Origin: Campylobacter sp. MIT 97-5078
Lineage (GTDB): Bacteria > Campylobacterota > Campylobacteria > Campylobacterales > Campylobacteraceae
Direction: 5' to 3'
Assembly (NCBI RefSeq): GCF_006864455.1
Contig: NZ_QHLK01000009.1
Location: forward strand, 1 to 64,000
Length of the DNA stretch: 64,000 nucleotides
This document shows, piece by piece, positions 18,078 to 28,223 of the stretch. The notes under the pieces are model-generated. The model saw nothing but the letters and a program-made list of their open reading frames with translations. It had not been told where the DNA came from and did not search any database. Position numbers and translations under genes: made by a program. Each line of letters begins with the position of its first letter. The first letter of the stretch is position 1.

Positions 18078-19346
18078 TCAATATGTAAAAACAAGGACTA
18101 AAAGAGCACAAGCAAGCACAGGTAGAGTAATTAAAAAACCAAATTTGCAATATTGCCAAAAAGAAATATCAATGCCTTTTTTGGCTAAAACCCCAAGCCA
18201 AAGCAAAGTGGCTAAAGATCCTATAGGAGTAAGTTTTGGACCTATATTAACTCCTAAAATATGGGCATAAACCATATTTAAAGGAAAATCTTTTAAAGCC
18301 AAATCGCCAATTAAAGTCATGGGTAAATTATTAAAAATCGAAGAAAAAAAGGCTGAAACAAAGCCTGTTCCAAAAATAGCACTGAATTTATTTTGAGCTA
18401 AAATATAATACAGCGAATTTAAAATACCACTCGCTCCCATTTTATGTAAAGAAAATACAACCATGTAAAGCCCAAAACTAAAAATAAGTACGCCCCAAGG
18501 AGCGTTTTTAATAGCCCCAAAAGCTTTTTTACCCTTAATAAAAAAAGTGAAAACCCAAAAAATAAAGGCTCCGCTTAAAGCAAAAACACTTATTCTTAAA
18601 TCATAAAATTCACCCAGAAAAAAACTAGTGACAAAAAATATTAAAAAAACCAAACAAAAAACAAAAAGTTTATTAGAGAATTCATATTCTCTAATAATTT
18701 CAAATTCAAGCTCTCTAGGAAGTGTTTTTTTGAAAATAACAAACACCATAAAAAGGGTAGAAAAAAGCACAGCTAAATTAGGTAAAAACATAATTTTAGA
18801 AAATTGTAAAAAATCAAGTTTAAAATAATTAGCTGTGATGATATTGGTTAAATTTGAAATAACTAAAGCATTTGAAGCAGCATCGCACAAAAAAGAAGCA
18901 CTGAGTAAAAATGCACCTAAAATCAAAGCTTGCTTAGGATTTTGTAATCTTGAAAAAAGAGCTATGATAATAGGGGTAATGATTAAAATCGCTCCATCAT
19001 TAGCAAAAAATGCAGAAAGAAAAAAGATAAAAATAAGCAAAAAAATCATGAGTTTTTTGGTATTTATCCTGTAAGAATTTTGAATTTTCGAAAAATATAA
19101 AATTTTTTTAGCAATAAAATCAAAAAACCCCAAAAGTTCTAAACTAAAAGAAAGTATAATAAGTCCTACAAGTGTTAAAGAGCTATCCCAAACCAAACTT
19201 AGAACAAAATAAGCATCATCTAAATTGACAAGTTTTAAAGCAAAAACAAAAAAAGCTCCCAAAGTAGAAATCACCCACAAGGGCAAATTCCAAGGACGCC
19301 AAAAAAGCAAAAATAAAGTCGCTAAAAAAACCCATAAAGCAAGCAT
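18078..19346 (-). CDS. ArsB/CitM-type (ion transporter superfamily) membrane protein
   Basis: A 422-residue protein with about 11-12 TM helices. The blocks FFANDGAILIITPIIIALFSRL, NALVISNLTNIITANYF and FNNLPMTLIGDLALKD are typical of the ArsB/NhaD ion transporter superfamily. Arsenite efflux or organic-anion transport are both possible; no arsR or arsC is nearby. C. jejuni has an arsB-annotated gene between gidA and petA (Cj1187c, from memory), so position is conserved. Its leader is a near-copy of the petA leader. The product name is secure only to superfamily. Confidence 0.72.
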   Translation of the reverse strand: MLALWVFLATLFLLFWRPWNLPLWVISTLGAFFVFALKLVNLDDAYFVLSLVWDSSLTLVGLIILSFSLELLGFFDFIAKKILYFSKIQNSYRINTKKLMIFLLIFIFFLSAFFANDGAILIITPIIIALFSRLQNPKQALILGAFLLSASFLCDAASNALVISNLTNIITANYFKLDFLQFSKIMFLPNLAVLFSTLFMVFVIFKKTLPRELEFEIIREYEFSNKLFVFCLVFLIFFVTSFFLGEFYDLRISVFALSGAFIFWVFTFFIKGKKAFGAIKNAPWGVLIFSFGLYMVVFSLHKMGASGILNSLYYILAQNKFSAIFGTGFVSAFFSSIFNNLPMTLIGDLALKDFPLNMVYAHILGVNIGPKLTPIGSLATLLWLGVLAKKGIDISFWQYCKFGFLITLPVLACALLVLVFTY

Positions 19347-19350
19347 TTAA

Positions 19351-19430
19351 GTTTTTTCCTTTCTTTGTGTTATCTAAAAAATTTACAATACTTATAAGTG
19401 TAACGAAAGTTAAATAATTTTTTTCTTTTT
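19351..19430 (-). repeat. Leader/promoter copy 2 (before the ArsB-like gene)
   Basis: Near-identical copy of 17982-18060, with the same distance to the start codon. It is a direct repeat, so the ArsB-like gene is bracketed by two copies about 1.37 kb apart. Recombination between the copies would delete the transporter and leave petA with an intact leader. Confidence 0.85.
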
Positions 19431-19560
19431 CTTAAGGGTGGGGTGGGGCTGTAGATAAGTGTGTCATTTTGAAAAGAAATTTCTTGTTTTGCCTTGATTA
19501 GATTTGTTTTTTCGTGAAGTCACACAAGCATTCAACCAAGCTCTTTTTGGATGAGTGTTT

Positions 19561-19686
19561 TTAAAGACATAGCTTTGTCTGCTTTTCATCATCAAAACAC
19601 ACTTTACATTCAAGCTTATTTTCTCTTTTTATATCAAGCTCTATATCATCACAACTTTGTATCTCATAATGCTTTGTAAGAATCAT
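19561..19686 (-). pseudogene. Possible DUF2920 gene remnant (N-terminal 41 codons)
   Basis: A frame of 41 codons starts in an ATGA overlap with the mnmG stop and ends TKLCL-stop. Its residues YEIQSCDDIELDIKRENK followed by LECKVCFDDEKQTK resemble the conserved start of Campylobacter DUF2920 proteins (about 350-400 residues, often near flagellar glycosylation loci), as I remember them. No continuation of that family is evident in the roughly 130 bases that follow up to the repeat at 19430. It could instead be a genuine short gene coupled to mnmG. The remaining gap (19431-19560) shows nothing recognisable. Confidence 0.35.
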
Positions 19687-21554
19687 TTCCCAGCTTTTTT
19701 GCTTCTCATCTTAAGATAAATTTGCAAAATATCAATGGCTGCTGGAGTGATACCGCTGATCTGCGAGGCGGCAAATAGTGTTGGTGGAGCAAATTTTACA
19801 AGCTTTTCAACTACTTCATTACTTAGCCCACTAATGCCTTTAAAATCAAAATCGCTTGGAATTTCAAGCTCATATAAGTTTTTCATCTTTTGAATTTGAT
19901 CTTTTTGCATGCTGATATAGTGATAATACTTTGCCTCGCTTAAAATTTCATTTAAAGAATACTCATCCATTTGCTCAAAAATTGAGCCAAGTTTTTTAAG
20001 CTTTTCTTTATTGAAGCTAGAACGAGCCACTATCTTTTGCAAAGAGATGATGGAGCTTATCTTTTCTTCATTTATACTGGCTAAAAACTCATTGTTTTGA
20101 GTGTTTGGCGTCCATTCATTTTCGAGTAGATAGTTTAAGCCTTTGTTTAGATTTGACTTGATATTTTGAGTGAAATTAAAATCTATCTCATTTAAAAGCT
20201 TAAAATTATAACCATAATGAGCAAGCCTAAGAATAGCATTTTCCTCGCGTAAAAGCAAGCGGTATTCAGCCCTTGAAGTAAACATTCTATAAGGTTCTTT
20301 TGTGCCTTTAGTAACTAAATCATCTATCATCACGCCTATATAGCCCTCATCTCGCCTTAACACAAAGGCTTCTTTTTCTTCAAGGGCTAAAACAGCATTA
20401 ATCCCAGCCATAAAACCTTGAGCTGCTGCTTCTTCATAACCTGTAGTGCCATTAATCTGTCCTGCTAGATAAAGCCCTTTTATGCTCTTTGTTTCAAGGC
20501 TGTGTTTAAGCTGGGTTGGCTCTGCGTAATCATACTCTATAGCATAACCAAAACGCGTTATTTTAGCATTTTCAAAGCCTTGTATGCTTTGAAGCATAGC
20601 TACTTGCACCTCATAAGGTAAGGAGGTTGAAAAGCCGTTAATATAGTATTCTGTAGCTTCTTTGGTTTGTGGCTCGATGAAAAGATGATGACTTGTTTTA
20701 TCAGCAAAGCGGTTGATCTTATCCTCAATAGAAGGACAATACCTAGGACCCACGCCCTCAATCTGTCCTGTGAAAAGCGGTGCTTTATCAAAATTTGAAC
20801 GTATAATGCTATGTGTTTGCTCGTTCGTGCGGGCTATAAAGCAAGGAAGCTGGATTGGGGCAAAGTTTTTGGTGCGAAAGCTAAAAGGCTTTGGTTTTTC
20901 ATCGCCGTGCTGAATTTCAAGCTTTGAAAAATCAATACTTGAAGCTGCCACCCTAGGACAAGTGCCTGTTTTTAACCTACCAAGAGTAAGTCCTAAATTT
21001 TTTAAAGAGCTAGAAAGCTTATAAGAAGGCATTTCTCCAACCCTGCCAGCTTCTATTTTTTGCGTGCCAACATGGATAAGCCCACTTAAAAAAGTCCCTG
21101 TAGTGATGATGAGCTTTGAAGTAAAATATATATTGTGTAGATTTGTCTTTATACCTTTAATCTCGCCGTTTTGGCTTAGAATTTCTAGGGCTTGTTCTTG
21201 AGAAATTTGTAAATTTTTTAAGGCAAAAAGTTTGTTGCGAGCAATGATTTTATAACGATCCATATCAATTTGAGCACGTGATCCTCTTACAGCTACGCCC
21301 TTGCTTTCATTAAGAATACGAAACTGAATACCAGCTTCATCAGTAATTTCACCCATAAGCCCACCCATAGCATCAAGCTCTTTGACTAAATGCCCCTTAG
21401 CAAGTCCACCAACAGCTGGATTGCAACTTGCTGCACCGATTTGTTCTATAAGCGTGGTTAAAAGTAAGGTTTTTTTACCCATTCTAGCTGCAGCCCCACT
21501 TGCTTCAATGCCTGCGTGTCCTCCGCCTATAACAATAATGTCAAAAGTATGCAA
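19683..21554 (-). CDS. mnmG: tRNA uridine-34 modification enzyme MnmG (GidA)
   Basis: FAD-dependent subunit that, with MnmE, installs the 5-carboxymethylaminomethyl group on wobble uridine of certain tRNAs. The N-terminal dinucleotide site is [20 protein letters not shown]. The family blocks [33 protein letters not shown] and [16 protein letters not shown] are all present, followed by the C-terminal helical domain. At 623 residues it is normal. The start appears to be TTG behind AAAAGGAAAAA. Confidence 0.96.
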   Translation of the reverse strand: MHTFDIIVIGGGHAGIEASGAAARMGKKTLLLTTLIEQIGAASCNPAVGGLAKGHLVKELDAMGGLMGEITDEAGIQFRILNESKGVAVRGSRAQIDMDRYKIIARNKLFALKNLQISQEQALEILSQNGEIKGIKTNLHNIYFTSKLIITTGTFLSGLIHVGTQKIEAGRVGEMPSYKLSSSLKNLGLTLGRLKTGTCPRVAASSIDFSKLEIQHGDEKPKPFSFRTKNFAPIQLPCFIARTNEQTHSIIRSNFDKAPLFTGQIEGVGPRYCPSIEDKINRFADKTSHHLFIEPQTKEATEYYINGFSTSLPYEVQVAMLQSIQGFENAKITRFGYAIEYDYAEPTQLKHSLETKSIKGLYLAGQINGTTGYEEAAAQGFMAGINAVLALEEKEAFVLRRDEGYIGVMIDDLVTKGTKEPYRMFTSRAEYRLLLREENAILRLAHYGYNFKLLNEIDFNFTQNIKSNLNKGLNYLLENEWTPNTQNNEFLASINEEKISSIISLQKIVARSSFNKEKLKKLGSIFEQMDEYSLNEILSEAKYYHYISMQKDQIQKMKNLYELEIPSDFDFKGISGLSNEVVEKLVKFAPPTLFAASQISGITPAAIDILQIYLKMRSKKAGK

Positions 21555-21922
21555 AATTTTTCCTTTTAAAATGCAAAATTTAGAATATATGCTATGTGTT
21601 TATTTTAAACTATTTTCCGTATTTTGTTTTTATTTTTTAGTTTTTTAAAGCACCCAGCCTACAAGTTCTTAAAGGTGCTGTTTATGTTTGAATTATGCTT
21701 AATAAGCACTCAAACGAAAGAAATTGTAGCTGATTTTACTTTTAAAAGTTCTTAATGTGTGTGAAAACAAGTGGCAAAGTATAAATTAAATATAGAAAGC
21801 AAAGGGTAAGAAACTCGTGTTGGAAAAACATTCAGCTTTTACCACAGGAGAAGCAAATAGTAAAACACTTTCAAAATATTTATATCTGCAAGAGCTATTT
21901 TAAAAACAGCTCTCATAAATGC
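21555..21922. other. Intergenic gap without a recognisable gene
   Basis: About 370 AT-rich bases between mnmG and the comEA-like gene. A small hairpin (AGAGCT/AGCTCT, about 21891-21912) lies just after the comEA-like stop and may be its terminator. A second inverted repeat, AGCACC/GGTGCT, lies near 21649-21681. A rightward open stretch near 21817-21903 (starting GTG, including EKHSAFTTGEANSK) has no ribosome-binding site and is not recognised. It may be debris of a lost gene. Confidence 0.4.
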
Positions 21923-22162
21923 TTAATGCACTGAAATTTGATCTTTAATTTGCTCAAAAACCTTGTCGCCTATACCTTTAACTTTTTTTAGCTCTTCGAC
22001 AGAAGTGAAGTTTTGATCTGCCCTATACTCAAGTATAGCTTTAGCCCTTGTCTCACCTATACCCTTAAGAGTTTTTAACTCTTCTAAGCTTGCTGTATTA
22101 ATATTTACAGCTGCACACAAAAAGCCTACAAAGGCAAACAAGAAAAATAGAATTTTCTTCAT
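21923..22162 (-). CDS. ComEA-like helix-hairpin-helix DNA-binding protein
   Basis: A 79-residue exported protein: signal peptide about 1-17 (FFLFAFVGFLCAA), then tandem helix-hairpin-helix motifs starting VNINTASLEELKTLKGIGETRAKAI and SVEELKKVKGIGDKVFEQIKDQ. It is the size of small periplasmic ComEA/Cj0011c-type proteins, which bind incoming DNA during natural transformation. It stands alone, 117 bases after pyrF. The family is secure; a role in competence is inferred from homologues. Confidence 0.85.
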   Translation of the reverse strand: MKKILFFLFAFVGFLCAAVNINTASLEELKTLKGIGETRAKAILEYRADQNFTSVEELKKVKGIGDKVFEQIKDQISVH

Positions 22163-22279
22163 CTTCGCTCCTTCAAAATCTTGATAATTAAAAATATTAT
22201 TTCATAAACTTACTTAAAAAGAAGTGTGAAAATGAAAATGAGTTAAATTTATGTAAAAAACTTACCAAAGGTTACATTT

Positions 22280-22966
22280 TTAAGCTTGATTTATCACAGC
22301 AAGAATTTTTTCACATACTTTTCTTGGTTCTTTGTCTTTATAAATAGGACGTCCAACGACTATAAAATCAGCCTTTGCTTCTTTTGCAAATTCAAGATCA
22401 GCCACTCTTTTTTGATCATCGCTTGCTTCTTTAAAAGGACGAATGCCCGGCGTTAGGGTAAGAAAATTTTCATTGGTATGCTCTTTAATCATCTTACTTT
22501 CAAGAGCCGAACACACCATACCATCAAGTCCAGCTTCATATGCAAGCTTTGAAAAGCTAACAACTGCTTGATTAATATCTTGCTTATAAATTTGCTTAAA
22601 GCTTTGTTCATCAAAGCTTGTAAGAGCTGATACGCCTAGCACAAAAGGACGCTTTGGTTGAGCACTTAAAGCATTCATACACTCACTTAATGCTGTTTTT
22701 CCAGCACTTGCATGTAAATTTATCATATCAACACCTAAATTTGCAAGCTCTTTAGAAGCTTGACTCATGGTATTTGGTATATCATAGAGCTTTAAGTCTA
22801 AAAAAAGCCTAAAATCAAGCTTTTTAAGCTCCTCAAGCAAAGCCCTGCCGTCTCTATAAAAGCTTCTCATACCTACTTTCAGCCATAGATCAAGTCCTTG
22901 TAGCTCTTTGGCTAATTTTACACACTCATTAAAATTTGCAACATCAAGCGCTACGCAAAGTTTCAT
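22280..22966 (-). CDS. pyrF: Orotidine 5'-phosphate decarboxylase
   Basis: Last step of UMP synthesis. The TIM-barrel enzyme has the catalytic segment [13 protein letters not shown] (Asp-x-Lys-x-x-Asp) and the phosphate-binding end [10 protein letters not shown]. At 228 residues it is the normal short bacterial form. Its start overlaps the nusB stop by 4 bases. Confidence 0.95.
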   Translation of the reverse strand: MKLCVALDVANFNECVKLAKELQGLDLWLKVGMRSFYRDGRALLEELKKLDFRLFLDLKLYDIPNTMSQASKELANLGVDMINLHASAGKTALSECMNALSAQPKRPFVLGVSALTSFDEQSFKQIYKQDINQAVVSFSKLAYEAGLDGMVCSALESKMIKEHTNENFLTLTPGIRPFKEASDDQKRVADLEFAKEAKADFIVVGRPIYKDKEPRKVCEKILAVINQA

Positions 22967-23355
22967 TTTTTTGCCTTTATAATCGTATCAAGCACGGCAT
23001 TAATGAGCTTTGAGGAGTTTTCATTACCAAGTTCTTTGCCTAACTCTATGGCTTCATTAATGATAATAGCTTTATCTGTATCGCTAAAAAGCAGTTCATA
23101 CACGCTTAAACGAAGTATGGCAAGTTCTACTTTACTAAGGCGATTAAATTCTTTAAGATTGGCTTGTAAATTCATATCTAAAGCACTTAAATTCGCTTTT
23201 ACGCCATCATATAAAGTCAGAGCGAAGGTTTTTTGCTCATTACGAATCTTTTGTTGCTCTAAAAATTCCTGAATAAAGGCTTGATTTTCTCCGCTTAAAT
23301 CGCTTGCGTAAAGTAGCGAAACCACGCTTTTTCGTGCTTGATGACGCGTTGCCAT
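22963..23355 (-). CDS. nusB: Transcription antitermination factor NusB
   Basis: All-helical RNA-binding protein that, with NusE/S10, binds boxA in rRNA leaders. The 130-residue protein starts [19 protein letters not shown], with the Arg-rich RNA-binding stretch, and contains [17 protein letters not shown] and [27 protein letters not shown]. It is coupled to pyrF. A 223-base gap separates it from ribH, which usually abuts it in this group; the gap shows no recognisable gene. Confidence 0.95.
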   Translation of the reverse strand: MATRHQARKSVVSLLYASDLSGENQAFIQEFLEQQKIRNEQKTFALTLYDGVKANLSALDMNLQANLKEFNRLSKVELAILRLSVYELLFSDTDKAIIINEAIELGKELGNENSSKLINAVLDTIIKAKK

Positions 23356-23578
23356 TGCTATCCTTATTTTAAAATAAAGCCTAATTGTAGCTCATCTTAG
23401 CTTTAAAAACTCTTGAAAAAAGGCAAGTTATGATTAAAGAAACGGATTATTCATAATCTAAAAAAATCAGCATAGAAGCCGTTATTAAAAAACGAAGCTA
23501 TCAAGCTAAAACAAGCATCCATATTTTAAAATGCTCAAAATCAAGACTTTAAAACACAGGAAAAAGCACGAATGCAAG

Positions 23579-24043
23579 TTAAAAATTGTGTTTTAAATTT
23601 AAAATTTCAATCAGGGTCGTCATCGCCTCAAAGCCTTTATTTCCAGCTTTTGATCCGGCTCGTTCTATGGCTTGTTCTATGGTATCAGTTGTTAAAACAC
23701 CAAAACTTACAGGCACACTGTATTTTAAACTCACATTAGCTATGCCCTTAGTCGTTTCAGCTGAAACATAGTCAAAATGAGGCGTTGAGCCACGAATAAC
23801 CGCTCCAACACAAGCTATAGCGTCATACTTTTTGCTTTCAATCGCCATTTTAAGCACAAATGGGATTTCAAAAGCTCCGGGCACAAGTATGAGGCTAAGA
23901 TTTTCTTCCTTGCCCCCATGTCTTAAAAAAGCGTCCTTTGCTCCCTCAACCAAACGATCGGTGATGATATGATTAAACCTTGCATTAATGATAGCGATTT
24001 TTTCTTTACCATTTAGGGCAAGTTTTCCTTCTAAAATATTCAT
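23579..24043 (-). CDS. ribH: 6,7-dimethyl-8-ribityllumazine synthase
   Basis: Penultimate riboflavin enzyme, which condenses ribityl-aminouracil with dihydroxybutanone phosphate. The 154 residues include [56 protein letters not shown] and [25 protein letters not shown], all family signatures. It lies 3 bases after kdsA. Confidence 0.96.
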   Translation of the reverse strand: MNILEGKLALNGKEKIAIINARFNHIITDRLVEGAKDAFLRHGGKEENLSLILVPGAFEIPFVLKMAIESKKYDAIACVGAVIRGSTPHFDYVSAETTKGIANVSLKYSVPVSFGVLTTDTIEQAIERAGSKAGNKGFEAMTTLIEILNLKHNF

Positions 24044-24046
24044 TTT

Positions 24047-24859
24047 TTATCCTTTAGTAATGATTTCATTAATCTCTAAAAGTTTCTTTACACAAGCTTT
24101 TAGCCTCGCAGGCGTAAGTTGATTGTCTCCGTCGCATAAAGCTTCACAAGGATTGATATGTGTTTCAAAGAAAAAGCCATCAACGCCAACCGCAGCTGCA
24201 GCTCTTGCTAGAGGCTCTATAAATTCGCTTTTTCCACTGCTTTTTCCTCCGCCAAGTCCGGGCATTTGCACGCTGTGTGTGGCATCAAAAACTACTGGAG
24301 CAAATTCACGCATAATAACTAAGCTTCTCATATCCACGACTAAATTCCCATAGCCAAAGCTTGAGCCTCGCTCTGCTACAAAAACCCCATTTTTCAAGGC
24401 TGCTTCATAGCCTTCATTTGTTTCGCCTCTGGTTTGAAGCACTTTTTTTACGCTGTATTTAATGTCATTTGGACTTAAAAACTGCCCTTTTTTGATATTT
24501 ACTTTTGCTCTTGTTTTTGCAGCCGCAACAAGCAAGTCAGTTTGTCTACACAAAAAGGCTGGAATTTGAAGCACATCTACTACTTCAGCTACAGGCTTTG
24601 CTTGATTGCTTTCATGGATATCAGTAAGGATTTTCATACCAAACTTAGCCTTTACAGCCTCTAAAATACGCAAGCCCTCCTCAAGTCCTACTCCTCTAAA
24701 GCTTTCTATACTGGTGCGATTTGCCTTATCAAAGCTTGATTTAAAATAAAAATCTATCCTTTCATCATTTGCTAAGTCCTTTAAAGCCTCAGCCACGCTA
24801 AAAACAAGCTCTTTACTTTCTATCGCACAAGGACCAGCTATAAGTATCATCTTTTGCAT
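24047..24859 (-). CDS. kdsA: 3-deoxy-D-manno-octulosonate 8-phosphate synthase
   Basis: Makes KDO-8-phosphate from PEP and arabinose 5-phosphate for lipooligosaccharide core. The 270-residue TIM barrel begins [16 protein letters not shown] and contains [56 protein letters not shown] and [19 protein letters not shown]. The Cys in AGPCAIES and the DGDN end fit a metal-dependent form. It follows the EamA gene with one base between. Confidence 0.96.
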   Translation of the reverse strand: MQKMILIAGPCAIESKELVFSVAEALKDLANDERIDFYFKSSFDKANRTSIESFRGVGLEEGLRILEAVKAKFGMKILTDIHESNQAKPVAEVVDVLQIPAFLCRQTDLLVAAAKTRAKVNIKKGQFLSPNDIKYSVKKVLQTRGETNEGYEAALKNGVFVAERGSSFGYGNLVVDMRSLVIMREFAPVVFDATHSVQMPGLGGGKSSGKSEFIEPLARAAAAVGVDGFFFETHINPCEALCDGDNQLTPARLKACVKKLLEINEIITKG

Positions 24860-24860
24860 T

Positions 24861-25769
24861 TTACTTCCTTTTTACTAAAATAAGTCCTCCAAAAATAATG
24901 CCTATTATACCCATAAAAACCATAAAACTTGGTAAATCATCACCCAAAAATAAACCTATGATTAAAGAAAAAACAACATCCAAATAACTCACTCCAGCAA
25001 CTATTCCAGCTTTTTTAGCCACTCCATAAGCTTTAGTGATATGAATTTGATAAATGGTGCCTAAAACGCCCATGATGATGATAAATACCCACGCTTTTAA
25101 ACTTGGCATGATAAAAGGAGCGATGATAAAATCAAGCTCTTTTGGAGCGTAAAATTCGCCAACAAGCATAGAAATAGCTGGCATTATCGCACCCATAAGT
25201 ATGAAAGAAAAGGCAATCTTTTCAGTAGGATAAAATTTTCTAAGTTGTCTTACACTAGTAAGTGCTAAAGCTGCAAAAAACCCACTAAGCACGCCTAGGC
25301 TTGAATTTTTTAGATCAAAACCAGTGTGATTGATGGTGCTTGCCCAAGGTTGAGATACGAGCAAAACGCCCACAAAGGCGATAAGTATGGCAAAAATACC
25401 CTTTAAGCCTATATTTTCTTTAAAGACAAAAAAAGCGATAAGTATGATGAAAATGGGCGAGGTTTTTTGAAATACAAAAGCCCCACCTAAAGAGATGTTA
25501 GAAACATTATAAAAAAACAGATACAAAGAAAGCGTGCCAACAATCCCACGAAACACCAAAAGCCAAAAATGCCCCTCTTCTTTGTGAATTTTAAGCTTGC
25601 TAATTATATAAAGCATGAAAAAAACGCCTATGATGTTACGAAAAAACATAATTTCTATGCTGGGTAATTCTTTGCTTAAAATTTTCGCACACGCTCCAAC
25701 TAAAGCAAAATCAAGGCAAGCTATCACCATAAAATACACGTCTAAATTGCGTTTTATCACTCTTAGCAT
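24861..25769 (-). CDS. EamA/RhaT (DMT) family transporter
   Basis: A 302-residue membrane protein with about ten TM helices in two EamA repeats (about 14-140 and 155-295). Typical blocks are [41 protein letters not shown] and [21 protein letters not shown]. The substrate is unknown; metabolite export is usual. It is first in the EamA-kdsA-ribH order, which matches C. jejuni Cj0385c-Cj0383c from memory. Confidence 0.85.
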   Translation of the reverse strand: MLRVIKRNLDVYFMVIACLDFALVGACAKILSKELPSIEIMFFRNIIGVFFMLYIISKLKIHKEEGHFWLLVFRGIVGTLSLYLFFYNVSNISLGGAFVFQKTSPIFIILIAFFVFKENIGLKGIFAILIAFVGVLLVSQPWASTINHTGFDLKNSSLGVLSGFFAALALTSVRQLRKFYPTEKIAFSFILMGAIMPAISMLVGEFYAPKELDFIIAPFIMPSLKAWVFIIIMGVLGTIYQIHITKAYGVAKKAGIVAGVSYLDVVFSLIIGLFLGDDLPSFMVFMGIIGIIFGGLILVKRK

Positions 25770-26120
25770 TTTTTTCCTTTTTTTAAAAGCCTCATTATAG
25801 CCTAGCTTTGTGAAATTTATCCTTTAAAATTTGGTGGTATTTTTTAAACAAAACTTTTATAAGATATAAAATTCAATCAAACTATTACATCCAAAACAAA
25901 TAGTATAAAAGCTGGGATTATAAAAAGAGTGATAAACATAAAAAAACAAAAAATCGTGCTAAGAAAAACTAGTGTTTCTACACCACTTTGCGATATGACA
26001 GCAAGAAAGATAAAAGCTTTTCAAAGCTTGGCGAAGTGTAAATTTGAGTTTATGATGGTATGTTTTTCTTTACCACCAAAAAAAGTTGAGCTTATTTACA
26101 CTTTTAAATTCAAAACTCAT
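25770..26120. other. Intergenic stretch, probable decayed sequence
   Basis: About 350 bases between two divergent genes. Leftward reading gives interrupted protein-like frames, including GGKEKHTIINSNLHFAKL and, after one stop, FIFLAVISQSGVETLVFLST followed by hydrophobic residues. A rightward frame of 65 codons (25929-26126) has no ribosome-binding site and unconvincing composition. I regard this as remains of one or more lost genes but recognise no family. Confidence 0.35.
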
Positions 26121-26257
26121 TTATAATTTAAACTCTACACTTTGATTTTGTGGATCGATTTGATCTTGTAAATTTAAATCAAAACCTCTACCACACCTCC
26201 ATCGCTTCTTAAATCTTTTAATCTATTAGCTTGCCATTGTTTTCTAGCTTTGTATTT
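26121..26257 (-). pseudogene. Frameshifted 3' remnant of an unidentified gene
   Basis: Leftward frame YKARKQWQANRLKDLRSDGG runs to a stop at 26174. A one-base shift at that glycine run continues as GRGFDLNLQDQIDPQNQSV and EFKL to a second stop at 26121. The two pieces read as one plausible protein C-terminus broken by a frameshift. No start or upstream body remains, since der begins close by in the other direction. The family is not identified. Confidence 0.35.
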
Positions 26258-26326
26258 TAGCTTTTAAATTATGAAATTCAAGCTAAAATTATAACTAAAA
26301 TAGCTTAAATTTAAGCCAAGCCTTAT

Positions 26327-26332
26327 ATAATT
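26327..26332 (+). promoter_or_regulatory. -10 box for der-aroK-trpS-serS operon
   Basis: TATAAT 28 bases before the der TTG start; the leader carries TAAGGG as ribosome-binding site. No clear -35. Confidence 0.5.
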
Positions 26333-26359
26333 ACACAAAAACTTTTAAGGGAAAAATCC

Positions 26360-27742
26360 TTGCAAAAAATCATACTCATAGGCAAACCAAATGTTGGCAA
26401 ATCAAGCCTTTTTAATAAAATCATCAAAAAACGTCTAGCCATAACTAGCGATATAGCAGGCACTACAAGAGATACAAACCAAGCTCAATGTGAAATTCTA
26501 AACAAAAAAGCCTTGCTTATCGATAGTGGTGGGCTTGATGAGAGTAATGAGTTTTTTAAGACTGTGCAGGCAAATACCCTTAAAAGGGCTGGGAGCGCTG
26601 ATATTATCTTATATCTTGTTGATGGTAAAAAACTGCCTGATGATGAGGATAAAGCCTTTTTTTATAAGCTTAAAAAGCTAAAAAAGCCTATGGCTCTTGT
26701 GATTAACAAGGTGGATAATAAAAAAGATGAAGAAAGAGCTTGGGAATTTGCAAATTTTGGACTCAAAGAAGTTTTTAACATCTCTGTGTCTCATAACACA
26801 GGCTTTGATGAGCTTTATGAATGGCTTGCTAGCTTGCTTTATGAGCCTTTTTTGCGGGCTGATGAGGAGGAAAATTTAGAGGATTTTTTAGAGCATTTTG
26901 AGCAAAATCAAGAAGGCGAGTTTGAATTTAAAAATATAGATGAAAATCACATCAAAGTAAGTATAGTAGGACGCGTAAATGTTGGCAAATCAAGCCTTTT
27001 GAATGCTTTGGTTAAAAGTGAGCGAAGCGTGGTAAGTGAGGTGGCTGGAACGACTATTGATCCAGTTAATGAAAGCTTAGAGTATAAGGGTAAAATCATA
27101 GAATTTGTAGATACTGCAGGCATTAGAAAAAGAGGGAAAATTCAAGGTTTAGAAAAATTTGCTCTTAACCGCACTGAAAAATTACTTGAACAAGCACAAA
27201 TTGCTCTTTTAGTGCTTGATTTAAATGAGGGCTTTAATGAGCTTGATGAGAGGATAGCTGGGCTTATTAGCAAGCATTATCTAGGTGTCATCATAGTGCT
27301 TAATAAAATCGACATTAGCGAATATGACTTTGACAAAGTCGTCAAAGAACTTAAACTTGATCGTTTTAAATTCCTTGCCTTTGCACCTATCATTAGCATA
27401 TCAGCAAAAAGCGGTAAAAGAGTAGCAAATTTACTCGATAAAATTTTAGAAGTCTTTGAAAACTTCACTCAAAAAATTCCTACTTCAAAACTCAACGATC
27501 TTGTGCAAAATGCCACAAAAACTCACCCTTTACCACATGATAAAGGAAAATTAGTAAAAATTTATTATGCGGTGCAATATGACTTAGCTCCACCAAAAAT
27601 AGCTCTTGTGATGAACCGCCCAAAAGCTTTGCATTTTAGCTATAAACGTTATTTGCAAAATCAAATTCGCAAGAACTTTAAATTAGACGGCGTGCCTTTA
27701 ATCCTAGCAAGTCGTAAAAAAGGCGAAAAATATGAAGCATAA
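26360..27742 (+). CDS. der: Ribosome assembly GTPase Der (EngA)
   Basis: Double-G-domain GTPase needed for 50S assembly. G-domain 1 has [12 protein letters not shown] (residues 8-19), DIAGTTRD and NKVD. G-domain 2 has [12 protein letters not shown] near 207, [19 protein letters not shown] and NKID. The C-terminal KH-like domain follows ([35 protein letters not shown]). The start is TTG behind TAAGGG. At 460 residues it is normal. It overlaps aroK by 11 bases. Confidence 0.96.
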   Translation: MQKIILIGKPNVGKSSLFNKIIKKRLAITSDIAGTTRDTNQAQCEILNKKALLIDSGGLDESNEFFKTVQANTLKRAGSADIILYLVDGKKLPDDEDKAFFYKLKKLKKPMALVINKVDNKKDEERAWEFANFGLKEVFNISVSHNTGFDELYEWLASLLYEPFLRADEEENLEDFLEHFEQNQEGEFEFKNIDENHIKVSIVGRVNVGKSSLLNALVKSERSVVSEVAGTTIDPVNESLEYKGKIIEFVDTAGIRKRGKIQGLEKFALNRTEKLLEQAQIALLVLDLNEGFNELDERIAGLISKHYLGVIIVLNKIDISEYDFDKVVKELKLDRFKFLAFAPIISISAKSGKRVANLLDKILEVFENFTQKIPTSKLNDLVQNATKTHPLPHDKGKLVKIYYAVQYDLAPPKIALVMNRPKALHFSYKRYLQNQIRKNFKLDGVPLILASRKKGEKYEA

Positions 27743-28223
27743 TATCATCTTAATCGGCTTTATGGGCTGTGGTAAAAGCACTATAGCTAAGGCTTTAGCT
27801 AAAAAGCTTAATTACAAGCTTTTAGATACTGATGCCTTTATAGAGCAAAAAAATCGAGCTAAGATTAAAGAAATTTTTGAAAATAAGGGCGAAGAGTTTT
27901 TTAGAAATGAGGAAAAAGCCCTAGCACAAGAATTGCATACATTTAAAAACTATATCATCGCCACAGGTGGAGGCTTTCATAAGGCTTTGCTTAAGGATAA
28001 CAACCAATATGTGGTGTATTTAAAAGCCCATTTTAACTATATCAAAACTCGCTTAAGTAAAACTAGCCTTGAAAAACGTCCCTTATTTAAGGATGAAAAA
28101 AAGGCAAGAACACTTTACAAAGAAAGGCTTGCGGAGTATGAAAGTAAAGCAAATTTAACCATAAACACCGAACATAAAAGCGTGTTACAAATCGTTACAG
28201 AAATCATGAAAGGGTATAAATGA
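27732..28223 (+). CDS. aroK: Shikimate kinase
   Basis: Phosphorylates shikimate on the way to chorismate. P-loop [15 protein letters not shown] (residues 9-23), the shikimate-binding segment [24 protein letters not shown] and ATGGGFHKA are present. The 163-residue length is typical. It overlaps der at its start by 11 bases and trpS at its end by 4. Confidence 0.95.
   Translation: MKHNIILIGFMGCGKSTIAKALAKKLNYKLLDTDAFIEQKNRAKIKEIFENKGEEFFRNEEKALAQELHTFKNYIIATGGGFHKALLKDNNQYVVYLKAHFNYIKTRLSKTSLEKRPLFKDEKKARTLYKERLAEYESKANLTINTEHKSVLQIVTEIMKGYK

Noticed and set aside
21649-21681. AGCACC/GGTGCT inverted repeat as terminator or operator
   Set aside because: The loop is about 20 bases, there is no T-run, and no adjacent gene uses it clearly.
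25929-26126. 65-codon rightward frame before der
   Set aside because: No ribosome-binding site, no recognisable motif, and the opposite strand reads as broken gene fragments.
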